DNA of 14,475 nt from Sphingomonadaceae bacterium (GTDB lineage: Bacteria > Pseudomonadota > Alphaproteobacteria > Sphingomonadales > Sphingomonadaceae): the NCBI GenBank assembly GCA_947442095.1, contig CANEVG010000040.1, positions 1 through 14,475 on the forward strand. The letters are read 5' to 3'. The notes under the pieces are model-generated. The model had not been told where the DNA came from, ran no database searches, and saw nothing but the letters and a program-made list of their open reading frames with translations. A program made the position numbers and the translations under genes. Within the stretch, counting starts at the first letter, position 1. Every line of letters begins with the position of its first letter. Shown here piece by piece: positions 13,956 through 14,475 of this stretch.

Positions 13956-14290
13956 CGGCCCGCATAGCCGATAACCGCGCAGGCGAACGTGAGCAGGCCG
14001 ATCCGCAGCCAGGAGGCCGGCTCTCCCATCACGAACACCGCGATGAACACGATCAGCAGCGGCACGACCGCCGCCATCAGGGGCACGATGAAAATGATCG
14101 CACCGCCTTCGGCATACATCCGCGCGATCGCCCAGAACGAGGCAAGCAGCACCCCGACGCAGGCCAGACTCCAGATGGGCTGCGTGAACCCTTGGGTGCG
14201 GACCAGCAGAAACGAACCAACGACCTGCCCCAGCGCGGCCACCGTGAACAAGATCACCATACGAACAGTGAGCCCTGCTGCGACTTCCAT
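13949..14290 (-). CDS. Four-helix SMR/EmrE-like membrane protein lacking the essential Glu
   Basis: Small inner-membrane protein of 113 residues with four predicted helices (about 10-30, 35-54, 60-83 and 90-110). Reading alongside EmrE from memory gives good correspondence: ALGQVVGSFLL with ILAEVIGTTLM, QGFTQPIWS with EGFTRLWPS, LASFWAIARMYA with CASFWLLAQTLA, and VMGEPASWLRIGLL with FFGQRLDLPAIIGMM. The membrane glutamate needed for proton/drug exchange (E14 in EmrE) falls on Q22 (codon at 14227-14225), and the aromatic W63 region is also changed. So it belongs to the SMR/DMT fold but is unlikely to be a standard drug/proton antiporter. ATG 14290 is chosen because AAGGA lies about seven bases upstream; the frame is open for 11 more codons. 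It is preceded and followed by noncoding gaps, so probably monocistronic. Confidence 0.7.
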   Translation of the reverse strand: MEVAAGLTVRMVILFTVAALGQVVGSFLLVRTQGFTQPIWSLACVGVLLASFWAIARMYAEGGAIIFIVPLMAAVVPLLIVFIAVFVMGEPASWLRIGLLTFACAVIGYAGRV

Positions 14291-14392
14291 GACGATTTCC
14301 TTCCGCTTGCCTATCCTGCGCAAAGGCTAGGACGCGAACCCGGGCATGGCAACAGCGCGAGGTTCGGGGATGGGTGAGGTGACCGAGGAGAA

Positions 14393-14409
14393 GGCGCGCC
14401 CCGCGCGCC
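14393..14409. terminator. GC-rich hairpin near the right edge
   Basis: GGCGCGC (14393-14399) pairs perfectly with GCGCGCC (14403-14409) across CCC. On the minus strand it lies two bases after the stop of the partial frame described next and is followed by TTCTCC, so it could end that transcript. Without a U-run it is only a candidate. Confidence 0.35.
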
Positions 14410-14411
14410 GC

Positions 14412-14475
14412 TCACTCGCAGCCGGCATCGCCGTATTGCTTGGCCGGGACTTTATAAGTGCGGTCTTGCGCGCCG
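14412..14475 (-). CDS. Possible C-terminus of an unrecognised protein, cut by the window edge
   Basis: The minus frame enters at the edge and ends at TGA 14414-14412, giving GAQDRTYKVPAKQYGDAGCE. It looks coding and is followed by a hairpin, but 20 residues are too few to name it. A competing + frame starts at ATG 14370 with a GAGG seven bases upstream (MGEVTEEKARPARRSLAAGI...) and is also open to the edge. Only one is likely to be real, and I slightly favour the minus strand because of the hairpin. Confidence 0.3.
   Translation of the reverse strand, partial: GAQDRTYKVPAKQYGDAGCE

Noticed and set aside
1..14475. CRISPR arrays, tRNA or rRNA genes, prophage or complete insertion sequences
   Set aside because: No spaced direct repeats, cloverleaf-like segments, integrase or transposase genes were recognised; the only repeats are the 15-base tandem in tolC and the REP-like dyad.

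Overview
The window is GC-rich, densely packed bacterial chromosome. It suggests an alphaproteobacterium, most likely of the Sphingomonadales (Novosphingobium/Sphingobium-like). The reasons are a LigA/LigB protocatechuate 4,5-dioxygenase pair, a MipA/OmpV outer-membrane protein, a short ModC without a C-terminal molybdate-binding domain, and strong G/C bias at third codon positions. That assignment is inference from gene content; there is no rRNA or tRNA gene in the window.

Layout. (1) Positions 1-857 hold the end of a histidine kinase and a NarL/FixJ-type response regulator on the + strand. Each is interrupted by one in-frame stop (TGA at 121, TAG at 636), with recognisable coding sequence continuing in the same frame beyond it. 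(2) Positions 893-2181, on the - strand, hold ligA-ligB, the two subunits of an extradiol dioxygenase, coupled by an ATGA overlap. (3) Positions 2182-2368 are a divergent control region with four short dyads, followed by an unrecognised 123-residue protein (2369-2740) and an A/T-richer spacer. (4) Positions 2984-7927 hold a complete type I secretion operon on the + strand: PrtD-type ABC exporter, HlyD-type adaptor and a long TolC-type outer-membrane factor. The three genes overlap or nearly touch, but there is no obvious secreted substrate. (5) Positions 8011-9975 hold a Kup potassium transporter. (6) Positions 10002-12131 hold modA-modB-modC, a molybdate importer on the - strand, convergent with kup; a REP-like dyad lies in the junction. 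(7) Positions 12210-12899 hold a secreted DsbA-like thioredoxin-fold protein on the + strand, convergent with a MipA/OmpV family porin-like protein (12916-13803, -). (8) Positions 13949-14290 (-) hold a four-helix SMR/EmrE-like membrane protein in which the essential glutamate aligns with glutamine. The right edge holds two mutually exclusive candidate gene ends.

Functionally the window is mostly envelope and transport: protein export, potassium and molybdate import, periplasmic thiol chemistry and an outer-membrane protein, plus one aromatic-ring-cleavage enzyme. The groups do not obviously form one pathway. I did not find a defence system, prophage, CRISPR array or complete mobile element. 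The most unusual items are the two-component pair with a nonsense codon in each partner, the dyad cluster upstream of ligAB, the REP-like element that supplies the end of modC, and the Glu-to-Gln SMR homologue.
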